Assembly (NCBI RefSeq): GCF_001758785.1
Contig: NZ_LROM01000087.1
Span: 1 to 64,000 of the forward strand
Length of the DNA: 64,000 nt
Reading direction: 5' to 3'
Source of the DNA: Duganella phyllosphaerae
GTDB lineage: Bacteria > Pseudomonadota > Gammaproteobacteria > Burkholderiales > Burkholderiaceae_D
This document shows, piece by piece, positions 18,061-25,403 of the stretch. The position numbers were made by a program, and so were the translations under genes. Position 1 is the first letter of the stretch; every line of letters starts with the position of its first letter. The notes beneath the pieces are model-generated. The model searched no databases, was not told the DNA's origin, and worked only from the letters and a program-made list of their open reading frames with translations.

Positions 18061-18435
18061 TCAGGCGGTTTGCTGTATCAGCACGCCCTTGGTGGACTTC
18101 GCTTCCATCGCCTTGGCGATTTCCAGCGCCTCGGGCGTGGGAATCTGGCGCAATACTTCCTTGGTGCTCTGGTCGATAACCTTGACCACGGTGCGCTTGC
18201 TGTCGGTATCGATGGAAAACTCGAGTCCCTGGGACTTGGCCTGCGGCGATTTGTTCAACTCGGACACTGCCCGGTTGACCTGTTCGAGCGAAGGCGGGCC
18301 CTTGACGGCGTTGGCGGTGTCGACGGTGGTGGCCGGCGAGCGCGTGGCTCCCGGTGCGGGAGCGGCGTCGGCGCCCGCGATCTGGCGTTCCGCCGGGCGA
18401 CCGGTGGCGACAGAACCTATTGAGTCAATAGTCAT
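18061..18435 (-). CDS. flaG: Flagellar protein FlaG
   Basis: This 124-residue protein has a variable Ala/Pro/Thr-rich N-terminal half. The conserved FlaG domain follows: FSIDTDSKRTVVKVIDQSTK then LRQIPTPEALEIAKAME. FlaG affects filament length or stability and is usually found between flagellin and fliD, as here. A terminator stands between it and fliC, so it may have its own promoter or depend on readthrough. I could not identify a convincing promoter. Confidence 0.93.
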   Translation of the reverse strand: MTIDSIGSVATGRPAERQIAGADAAPAPGATRSPATTVDTANAVKGPPSLEQVNRAVSELNKSPQAKSQGLEFSIDTDSKRTVVKVIDQSTKEVLRQIPTPEALEIAKAMEAKSTKGVLIQQTA

Positions 18436-18450
18436 GATGCGTCCTTTACG

Positions 18451-18481
18451 AAAAATCCCCGACTGATGAAATCAGCCGGGG
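18451..18481 (-). terminator. Rho-independent terminator after fliC
   Basis: On the minus strand CCCCGGCTGAT, a 3-nt loop and ATCAGTCGGGG form an 11-bp stem with one G-U pair. ATTTTTCG follows. It lies 46 bp past the flagellin stop codon, as expected for a strongly expressed single-gene unit. Confidence 0.88.
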
Positions 18482-18527
18482 AGCGTGGTTAGCGCAAGTT
18501 TTTTCTGAGCTAACTCATCCCGGGGGA

Positions 18528-20060
18528 TTAGCCACGCAGCAGTGACAGCACGCCATTTGGCAGCGAGTTGGCCTGGGCCAGCATCGCGGTACCGGCCTGT
18601 TGCAGGATCTGGCCGCGCGTCAGGTTGGCCGTTTCTTGCGCAAAGTCGGTATCCTGGATACGGCTACGCGAAGCCGACAGGTTCTCGGTCGTCGTGTTCA
18701 GGTTGGCGATCGTCGAAGCGAAGCGGTTCTGGATCGCACCGAGGTCGGCGCGGTTCTTGTTGATCTGGTTCAGCGCCGAGTCGATGGTTTTCAGTGCGGC
18801 ATTCGAACCCTCCACGGTGCTGACGTCGATCTTGTCCACCGATGCCAGCTCGCTGCCGATATCGGCTGCACCCAGGCTCACGGCACCACCATTGACCGAG
18901 AAACCGCTGTCGGATGACAGTTCGATCGAACCGCCGACCGTCACGGTACCAGTCGCGGGAATACCTGTGCCTGCCGTGGTGGTCGGTGGCGTGGTGGTGT
19001 TATCGGTGATATCGGCGCCGCGCATCTCGGCGTTGGTCATGGCCACATTGGTGGTGCCGGTGCCGCCTACCATGGTGATATCGTCGCCAGCGATATTATC
19101 GAGTTGCAGCTCCTTCTGGTTGGTGGTCTGGTTGACCTTGATGCTGGCGGTAACATTGGTCGAACCGCTCTGGGCATTGATAGCCTGCGCCAGCGACGCC
19201 AAGTCGCCATTCTTGACCGACGACGAAATCGTCACCGCATCCGCATTGGCGCTTTTCAGCGTGAAGCTGACCGACTGCGAGGTCGCGCTAGGCAGACCGC
19301 CTGCATCGAGGCCAATGCCTTTGATGGTCGCGGTGCTTTTGGCTTGTGCCGAAACGCCGCTGCTGTTGCTCAGTGCATTGATCTTGGCGGCGATGGCTTT
19401 GGCGCTGTCGCCGGCGGCCGCTTCCACCTTGGTGGTGATGCCCGCGCCGGAGCTGATGGTCAGCGGTTCAGCGGTGGTCAGGCCGTTCGCTGCCGTGGCG
19501 ACGGCGGCGTTCATGGTGGTGCCGCTGGCGGTGGTCTTGACGGTGTTGTTGCCCAGATCGGCTGCCTTGGCGCTGGCCACACCGATGTTGATGGTCTGGT
19601 TCGAGTTCGCGCCAACCTGGAACTGGGTGTTGGTCAGCGAACCGTCGAGCACGTTCTGGCCGTTGAACTGGGTGGTGTTAGCCACGCGGTCCAGTTCTTT
19701 CGACAGGGATGCCACCTCGTTCTGGATCGATTTGCGATCCGATTCCGAGTTGGTGCCGTTGGCGGACTGTACTGCCAGTTCGCGCACACGTTGCAGCAGA
19801 TCGCCGGCGGTGCTCAAGCCACCCTCAGCAGTCTGAGCCAGCGAGATGCCATCGTTGGCGTTACGGGCTGCTTGTTGGTTACCGCGAATTTGCGACGTGA
19901 AGCGCTCGGAAATTGCCAGGCCGGCGGCGTCGTCCTTGGCGCTGTTGATGCGCAGGCCGGAGGACAGACGTTGCAACGAGGTCGACAGATTAGCTTGCGA
20001 GCTGCTCAGGTTACGTTGCGAATTGAGCGATTGGATGTTGCTGTTGATGACTTGTGCCAT
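18528..20060 (-). CDS. fliC: Flagellin
   Basis: This 510-residue protein has the conserved D0/D1 N-terminus (MAQVINSNIQSLNSQRNLSS, then GLRINSAKDDAAGLAISERF). The conserved C-terminus reads NRFASTIANLNTTTENLSAS and ILQQAGTAMLAQANSLP. The central part (about 165-420) is the variable surface region, rich in Ala, Thr, Ser and Gly. Flagellin is the filament subunit exported by the cluster's own apparatus. It has a sigma-28 promoter 95-121 bp upstream and a strong terminator downstream. It is the only flagellin gene in the window. Confidence 0.98.
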   Translation of the reverse strand: MAQVINSNIQSLNSQRNLSSSQANLSTSLQRLSSGLRINSAKDDAAGLAISERFTSQIRGNQQAARNANDGISLAQTAEGGLSTAGDLLQRVRELAVQSANGTNSESDRKSIQNEVASLSKELDRVANTTQFNGQNVLDGSLTNTQFQVGANSNQTINIGVASAKAADLGNNTVKTTASGTTMNAAVATAANGLTTAEPLTISSGAGITTKVEAAAGDSAKAIAAKINALSNSSGVSAQAKSTATIKGIGLDAGGLPSATSQSVSFTLKSANADAVTISSSVKNGDLASLAQAINAQSGSTNVTASIKVNQTTNQKELQLDNIAGDDITMVGGTGTTNVAMTNAEMRGADITDNTTTPPTTTAGTGIPATGTVTVGGSIELSSDSGFSVNGGAVSLGAADIGSELASVDKIDVSTVEGSNAALKTIDSALNQINKNRADLGAIQNRFASTIANLNTTTENLSASRSRIQDTDFAQETANLTRGQILQQAGTAMLAQANSLPNGVLSLLRG

Positions 20061-20154
20061 GATGATTCTCCAGATTACTACGGTGTGGGCTAGCTGCTCA
20101 TTTCACTTTGGTCTGTCTCCGCGTTCCGAGACAATCAAACCGCTGTTGTAATGA

Positions 20155-20181
20155 TTTTCGGTTGCTCCACGGGAAAATTTA
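20155..20181 (-). promoter_or_regulatory. Sigma-28 (FliA) promoter for fliC
   Basis: On the minus strand TAAATTTT, an 11-base spacer and ACCGAAAA match the sigma-28 consensus at 7 of 8 and 6 of 8 positions with exact spacing. The predicted start lies near 20148, giving a leader of about 88 nt. Late-class expression of flagellin fits this. Confidence 0.78.
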
Positions 20182-20303
20182 GCCCTGGAAACGAACTATA
20201 AATTTCATTTCAGCCCTAAAGTTCAGCCGATGCCTGCGCTTAATCGACCGCAAGAAACGATTCTTTAGGGTGAAAAATAATTTATTTCTCGGCGATTTAA
20301 ATG

Positions 20304-20330
20304 AAAAAAAAGCCCGGCAGGCGCCGGGCT
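20304..20330 (-). terminator. Rho-independent terminator after the diguanylate cyclase gene
   Basis: On the minus strand AGCCCGGC and GCCGGGCT pair around a short loop and are followed by eight T residues and C. It lies 37 bp past the stop codon of the gene at 20368-21975 and insulates it from fliC. Confidence 0.88.
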
Positions 20331-20367
20331 GGATAGATTTTGTGGCATCCGTACCAAGTTTTTTAGC

Positions 20368-21975
20368 CTATTCGGCCATCACCACCCGGTTCTTGCCGGT
20401 CTGCTTGGCGGAATACATGGCCTTGTCGGCACGTTTGACCAGGTCGGTCTGCTCTTCATTCGGGCGGCGCAGCGCGACGCCGGCCGAGAAGGTGATCAGG
20501 ACTTTCTCGTTATCGTGCAGGAAGAAGTGCTTGGTCAATTCGCGCTGCAGGCGGGTCATGGTCGATGCCGCCGCGTCGATGGTGGTCTCGGGCATCAGGA
20601 TCAGGAATTCCTCGCCGCCGAAGCGGGCGATCACGTCCATCGAGCGCAGGGTTTCCTTGACGATCTTCACCAGGTGCTTGAGGGCGGCGTCGCCGGCGAT
20701 GTGACCATAGGTGTCGTTGAGCTTTTTGAAGTCGTCGAGGTCGAGCACGGCGATGCACAGCGGCGTGCCACGGCGGTCGGCGCGCGCGGTTTCGCGGTCG
20801 AACACGTCGTCGAGGCCGCGCCGGTTGAGCGAGCCGGTCAACTGGTCTTCACGTACCAGCTCGCTCAAGTGCTGGAGCTTGGCCTCGAGCGCGTGGATGC
20901 GGCTTTCCGCATCCTGCACTTCCTGGCGCGCCAGCACCATCTTGTCGCGCGCCTTGAGCGCTTCGGCCTGCACCATCCGGGTTTCCTTGAGCACCTCGTC
21001 GAGGATGGTATTGAGCTCGGCAATATTGTCGGCCTTGCTGATCTTGTCCGAATAACCACCGATCTTCTCGTGGAAGTCGCCGGTGGATGCGGCCACCGCG
21101 CCCAGCCGGTCGATAAAGGTCATCATCATGTTCTTGACGGTGAGCTTGACGTCCGACAGGCTGTGCTTGAGCTGGCCCTGCTTGTAGATGACTTCTTTCA
21201 GCGTGCGGGTGGCGTCCTCGAGTGCGCGCACGTCGAGCGGGCCGGAAATCAGGTGTTGCACGGCCTCGATCTGACCCTGCAGCCAGCTGTCGTCGTCCAG
21301 CAGTTCGCTGACGTTTTCCAGCAGCAGCTTGAACAGGCGCAGCAGCAGTTCCTGCTGCTCGCCGCTGTCGGCGCCGCGCACTTCGATCTGGAAGCACAGT
21401 TGCTTGAGGCGCTGGCCGATCTCGGTCAGCGCTTCCTCGTTGTGGGCCTCGCGCGCGGCGCTGCCCAGGGATTCGGCTTCGGCCGCCAGCGCTGGCGCGC
21501 CGGCCAGCAGCGAGGCCACCGCGAAGGTCAGGGTGCGGCTGAGCAGTTCGCGCAGGACGCGGCTTTGCTCGTCCTCGACGCTGCCAACCACAGCGGCGCC
21601 ACCGACCCCACCGATGCCGGCCACTTCGATACCCGGCTTCTTGCTGATAAAGTGTTTTTCCACCAGTTGCGACAACATGCGCGCATAGCCGTCCCAGTCG
21701 CGCGATTTGACGGCGCGGTTGAAGCGGCGGCCGAAATCAGCCAGATCGCCGGTACCGTCGGTGAGGCGCGTGGCAAACTGGTTCAGTACCGCTTCCGGGC
21801 CGGGGTCGATGGCCACCACCGGGGCTGCGACGGGTTCGCTGATGCCGGCGATTTCGTTGTAAATTTCGCGGTAGGCCTCGGGCGTGGGCGAGATCCGGCG
21901 CAGCGCCAGGCGCTTGAACGCCTCGCGTGCGATCTCGGCCGGATTCTGCTCGGGGACTGCGGGTTTGCTGGACAT
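20368..21975 (-). CDS. Diguanylate cyclase (GGDEF) with a helical N-terminal region
   Basis: This 535-residue protein has a C-terminal GGDEF domain (about 370-530). The active motif is ARFGGEEFLIL, and RSMD five residues ahead is an intact inhibitory I-site, so both synthesis of c-di-GMP and product inhibition are expected. Residues 1-340 have no membrane segment and no recognised PAS or GAF motif. They look largely helical, with a coiled-coil stretch (about 295-355) before GGDEF. It lies next to fliC and has its own terminator. A role in motility or adhesion control is likely; the input signal is unknown. Confidence 0.92.
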   Translation of the reverse strand: MSSKPAVPEQNPAEIAREAFKRLALRRISPTPEAYREIYNEIAGISEPVAAPVVAIDPGPEAVLNQFATRLTDGTGDLADFGRRFNRAVKSRDWDGYARMLSQLVEKHFISKKPGIEVAGIGGVGGAAVVGSVEDEQSRVLRELLSRTLTFAVASLLAGAPALAAEAESLGSAAREAHNEEALTEIGQRLKQLCFQIEVRGADSGEQQELLLRLFKLLLENVSELLDDDSWLQGQIEAVQHLISGPLDVRALEDATRTLKEVIYKQGQLKHSLSDVKLTVKNMMMTFIDRLGAVAASTGDFHEKIGGYSDKISKADNIAELNTILDEVLKETRMVQAEALKARDKMVLARQEVQDAESRIHALEAKLQHLSELVREDQLTGSLNRRGLDDVFDRETARADRRGTPLCIAVLDLDDFKKLNDTYGHIAGDAALKHLVKIVKETLRSMDVIARFGGEEFLILMPETTIDAAASTMTRLQRELTKHFFLHDNEKVLITFSAGVALRRPNEEQTDLVKRADKAMYSAKQTGKNRVVMAE

Positions 21976-22089
21976 GGAACCTCTATGGGTTTACTTGGTT
22001 GTAGCATGATAGGCCCAAGCCTGATGCATCATTGCGCGGAGCAGGCGCAGAAAAACGTCTTTCATTTCTGCATCAAAAATGTTCTATCC

Positions 22090-22117
22090 GACAACGACTT
22101 ATGGTCGCGTCGTTGTC
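22090..22117. terminator. Hairpin downstream of the NarL-type regulator
   Basis: GACAACGAC and GTCGTTGTC form a perfect 9-bp stem with a 10-nt loop, 36 bp after the response-regulator stop codon. On the minus strand it is followed by GGATAG rather than a T-run, so termination is uncertain. Confidence 0.35.
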
Positions 22118-22152
22118 ATTTTACCCCTGTCGGCGCGGTTCGTCGTCCCTCG

Positions 22153-22800
22153 TTAGTCGATCAGCTGATTTTTGATGGCGTAGTGTGTCAATTCGGCGCT
22201 GTTCTTGAGCTTCATCTTGACCAGCAGCCGGGCCCGGTACTCGCTGACCGTCTTGACCGACAGCGACAGCTCCTTGGCGATCACGCCCACCGTCTTGCCG
22301 GAGGCGATCATGGTCAGGGTCTGGTACTCGCGGTCGGACAGGGAATCGTGCGGCGGCGCCTCGTGGTCTTCGCCCACGTGGTTGGCCAGTTCCTGCGCCA
22401 GCGCCGGGCTGATGTATTTCTGGCCGTCCGCCACCTGGCGGATGGCGTTGACCAGTTCGCGCGGTGCGCTCTGCTTGGTCAGGTAGCCGGACGCGCCCGC
22501 CTTGAGCGAGCGGATCGCGTACTGGTCTTCGCGGTGCATCGACAACATCAGTACGGCCAGGTCCGGCTTTTCCTTCTTGATCTGCTTGAGCACGTCGATA
22601 CCGCTGCGGTCGGGCATGGAAATGTCGAGCAGCATCACCTGGCATTCGGACTTGCGAAACAGCTTGACCGCTTCCAGGCCGTTTTCGGCCTCGCCGGCCA
22701 CGATGATGTCGCGCGTCTCGGCCAGGATTTGCTTCAAGCCTTCGCGCACGATGGCATGGTCGTCGGCAATGAAGACCTTGATGATGGCTTTTTCGCTCAT
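22153..22800 (-). CDS. NarL/FixJ-type response regulator
   Basis: This 215-residue protein has a receiver domain with DDHAIVREG and the phospho-acceptor Asp in MLLDISMPD. The conserved Lys is in YLTKQSAPREL. A LuxR-type helix-turn-helix follows (LSDREYQTLTMIASGKTVGV, then LSLSVKTVSEYRARLLVKM). It lies 69 bp downstream of a HisKA_3 histidine kinase and is its likely partner. Start MSEKAIIK at 22800 is chosen; a further upstream ATG adds 14 residues unlike the family. The target genes are unknown. Confidence 0.92.
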   Translation of the reverse strand: MSEKAIIKVFIADDHAIVREGLKQILAETRDIIVAGEAENGLEAVKLFRKSECQVMLLDISMPDRSGIDVLKQIKKEKPDLAVLMLSMHREDQYAIRSLKAGASGYLTKQSAPRELVNAIRQVADGQKYISPALAQELANHVGEDHEAPPHDSLSDREYQTLTMIASGKTVGVIAKELSLSVKTVSEYRARLLVKMKLKNSAELTHYAIKNQLID

Positions 22801-22869
22801 GGTGGTTTTCTCTACTTTATTTGCAGGCGCTCTGTGGCGCATTATTCACAGCAATTGGTCGCCGGTTGG

Positions 22870-24015
22870 CTATCCGGCTATTGTAGCCTCCGTGCCCGTG
22901 CTTTCGTGGCGTATCTTGATCGCCACCACGGTGCCGCCGCCCGGCGCGTGGCTCAGCGTCAGGGTGCCGCCCAGCGCCCGGGTACGCTCCACCATGCCGC
23001 GCAGGCCGAACGACGCCGGCTTGGCGCGGTCGGACTGGCGGATGCCGCGGCCGTCGTCGGTGATTTTCAGGCTGACGTAATGGCGCAGCCGCGCCAGCTT
23101 CACGCTCACCCGGCTGGCTTCGGCATGCTTGGCGATATTGGTCAGCGCCTCCTGGGCAACCCGGAACAGCGCCGTGGACTGGTCTTCGTCCAGCCCCATG
23201 TCGCGCTGGTTGTAGCTGAAGGTGGTCTCGATGCCGGCCTGCTTGTCGAACTCGCGCACCTGCCACTCGAGCGCGGCCACCAGGCCCAGGTCGAGCAGGG
23301 CGGGGCGCAGGTCGAGCGAAATCCGGTGCACGGCGTCGATGGTGCGGTCCACCAGCGAGTCGAGGTAATCGGTGCGTTCGCGCAGCGCCGGGTCGATGCC
23401 GATGCCGTCCAGGCGCACGGCCAACATGGCCAGCGCCATCTTGATGGCGGTGAGGTTACCGCCCAGCTCGTCGTGGATTTCACGGGCGATGCGGGCGCGT
23501 TCCTGTTCTTTCACGCGGTCGGTGTGGGCGCTCAGTTCGGCCAGCCGTGCGCGCGACTGCCGCACTTCCTGCTGTTCCTGCTTGCTTTCGGTGATGTTGG
23601 TCATCATGCCGTCCCAGCGCATGGCGCCGCCGGGCAGCGCGTGCGGGGTGGCGCGCAGATTGATCCACTTGACGTCCTTCCAGGCATCGACCCAGATCCG
23701 GCCCTCCCAGTTCCAGCTCCGCAGCGCGTTGGCCGAAGCTTGCATGGCATCGAGGTACGAGCCCCGGTCCTCGGGCAGGATCAGTTCGAGGAAGCGGCCG
23801 GGTGCGGCGTGCAGGTCGGCCGGTGCCAGGCCCAGCAGCGCCTGGCAGCCGTCGCTCAGGTAGGGAAAGGCGACGCTGCCGTCGGCTTCGCGCACGAACT
23901 GGTACACCAGGCCGGGCGTATTGGAGACGATGGCGTCGAAACGTGCGCGCACCTGTGCCAGTTCGGCGGCAAGGTCGGCAGGGGGCAGGGCGGCAGTGCT
24001 CATGGTATTACTCAT
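22870..24015 (-). CDS. PAS-domain sensor histidine kinase (HisKA_3 type)
   Basis: This protein has about 381 residues. A PAS-like domain (about 20-130, FDAIVSNTPGLVYQFVREAD) is followed by the dimerisation/phosphoacceptor helix IAREIHDELGGNLTAIKMAL with the His. The ATPase domain has an N-box (EALTNIAKHAEASRVSV) and G-boxes (ITDDGRGI, FGLRGMVERTRALGG). No membrane segment is visible, so it is probably a cytosolic sensor. It precedes the NarL-type regulator. The start may be 24015 or 24003 (MSNT or MSTA). Confidence 0.92.
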   Translation of the reverse strand: MSNTMSTAALPPADLAAELAQVRARFDAIVSNTPGLVYQFVREADGSVAFPYLSDGCQALLGLAPADLHAAPGRFLELILPEDRGSYLDAMQASANALRSWNWEGRIWVDAWKDVKWINLRATPHALPGGAMRWDGMMTNITESKQEQQEVRQSRARLAELSAHTDRVKEQERARIAREIHDELGGNLTAIKMALAMLAVRLDGIGIDPALRERTDYLDSLVDRTIDAVHRISLDLRPALLDLGLVAALEWQVREFDKQAGIETTFSYNQRDMGLDEDQSTALFRVAQEALTNIAKHAEASRVSVKLARLRHYVSLKITDDGRGIRQSDRAKPASFGLRGMVERTRALGGTLTLSHAPGGGTVVAIKIRHESTGTEATIAG

Positions 24016-24034
24016 GGTGTTGATTGTCAGGGAG

Positions 24035-24601
24035 TCAGGTGCGCCAGCGCGCACGCACGCGCTTGAGCAGGCGGCGGAAACGTCCGCCCCAGCTGCGCGG
24101 CGCCAGGCTGGCGCGTTGGCGCCAGCGGCGCACGCGCTCTGCCAGCGCCTGCACCCGCCGCCAGGCGGCGGTCGCTTGCAGGCGCGCGATCCAGCGCGCC
24201 TTGAGCGCCAGGAACCAGCCCAGCAATCTGGCGAACCAGACGATGGTGAGCAGCACCGGCCGCGTGAGCAGGTACAGCCGCGCCACGGCCGCCGCGCCCA
24301 GCACCTTGGCCAGCACGATCACGGCCAGGCCCAGCAGCGCATGGCCGTTGGCCAGCGCCCACAGCGCCAGCAGCTTGACCGGAAACAGCAATACGGCCGG
24401 CAATAACAGCAGCACCAGCGCCGCGTACGGTCCCAGCCGGCAAATTCCTTGTTCCAGGCGCGCCAGCGGCGGCCACGCGGTAAGCCGGCGCATCAGCGCC
24501 GCGCCCAGGTCCCACAGCCAGTCTTCCAGCAGCAGCAACAGCGCCGCCAGGTAGACCAGCGGGGCGAACAGCCAGCGGTGCAAGCGTCGGAAATATTTCA
24601 T
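24035..24601 (-). CDS. Small membrane protein of unknown function
   Basis: This 188-residue protein has three hydrophobic stretches (near 12-30 LFAPLVYLAALLLLLEDWLW, 57-80 YAALVLLLLPAVLLFPVKLL, and 86-112). The C-terminal half is strongly basic (RRVQALAERVRRWRQRAS and beyond), probably cytoplasmic. I do not recognise the family. It lies just upstream of the histidine kinase gene in the same direction (19-bp gap), so it could be co-transcribed and act with the two-component pair. It is divergent from greB. Start MKYFRRLHR is preferred because the longer reading runs across the greB start region. Confidence 0.7.
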   Translation of the reverse strand: MKYFRRLHRWLFAPLVYLAALLLLLEDWLWDLGAALMRRLTAWPPLARLEQGICRLGPYAALVLLLLPAVLLFPVKLLALWALANGHALLGLAVIVLAKVLGAAAVARLYLLTRPVLLTIVWFARLLGWFLALKARWIARLQATAAWRRVQALAERVRRWRQRASLAPRSWGGRFRRLLKRVRARWRT

Positions 24602-24650
24602 CGGGACTCGTGTGGTTCTTCTGGCAGCATGATACCGCGCGGCGGGCAGG

Positions 24651-24656
24651 TACAAT
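24651..24656 (+). promoter_or_regulatory. -10 box TACAAT for greB, possibly leaderless
   Basis: TACAAT stands exactly six bases before the greB ATG at 24663, the same geometry as at 10944. No Shine-Dalgarno sequence fits between them. The -35 region is weak. The prediction is an mRNA beginning at or near the start codon. Confidence 0.45.
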
Positions 24657-24662
24657 AGGCTC

Positions 24663-25229
24663 ATGAATAAAGCCTTTGTAAAAGAATCCGACGGTGACGA
24701 CGACGAGGAAGCCGCCGCGCTGGCGCTGGCCATCCCGCCCGGCTCGAAGAACTATATCCGCCCCGAGGGTTACCAGCGCATCAAGGACGAATTGCTGCAG
24801 CTGATCGACGTCGACCGGCCGGAAGTGGTGCGCATCGTCCACTGGGCCGCGTCCAACGGCGACCGCTCGGAAAACGGCGACTACATCTACGGTAAAAAAC
24901 GCCTGCGCGAAATCGACCGCCGCATCCGTTTCCTCACCAAGCGCATGGATTCGGCGGCGATCGTCGATCCCAGCGTGCACCACGGCACAGACCAGATCTT
25001 TTTCGGCGCCACCGTCACCTACTGCGATCAGCATGGCCAGGAGCGCACCATCACCATCGTCGGCATCGACGAGCTCGATCCCTTGAATGGCAAGATCAGC
25101 TGGGTAGCGCCGGTGGCGCGGGCATTGACCAAGGCGCGCGAGGGCGATGTGGTCACTTTCCAGGCGCCGCACGGGGTCGATGAGCTGGAAATACTGGAAG
25201 TGCATTATCCCAGCCCTGACGCCAAGTAG
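24663..25229 (+). CDS. greB: Transcription elongation factor GreB
   Basis: This 188-residue protein has the N-terminal coiled coil with the acidic tip (WAASNGDRSENGDYIYGKKR), which enters the RNA polymerase secondary channel. The C-terminal FKBP-like domain contains ATVTYCDQHGQERTITIVGI and KISWVAPVARALTKAREGD. GreB rescues backtracked polymerase by stimulating transcript cleavage. The N-terminal ~28 residues (acidic, then Ala/Leu) extend beyond E. coli GreB. It is monocistronic and divergent from the small membrane protein gene. Confidence 0.95.
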   Translation: MNKAFVKESDGDDDEEAAALALAIPPGSKNYIRPEGYQRIKDELLQLIDVDRPEVVRIVHWAASNGDRSENGDYIYGKKRLREIDRRIRFLTKRMDSAAIVDPSVHHGTDQIFFGATVTYCDQHGQERTITIVGIDELDPLNGKISWVAPVARALTKAREGDVVTFQAPHGVDELEILEVHYPSPDAK

Positions 25230-25403
25230 ACGGTAATACAAAAGTTCCTTCTTGCATACAGGACGAGCGTAATTCAGTAAATACTCTCCGGTCTTTATTT
25301 CCCCATGTTAATATTTCTCCATTGGAATTTTTCCATTGTGGTCTGGTCGCGGCGTTAGCATGCGGAAGCAACCGATGAAATGAAATTTTAGGAGAGGTCG
25401 TTA

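Noticed and set aside
20515-24066. A very long open frame on the plus strand, opposite the diguanylate cyclase, regulator and kinase genes
   Set aside because: It has no recognisable motif, is rich in His/Arg/Gln/Gly as expected from the antisense of high-GC genes, and the minus-strand genes carry clear motifs.
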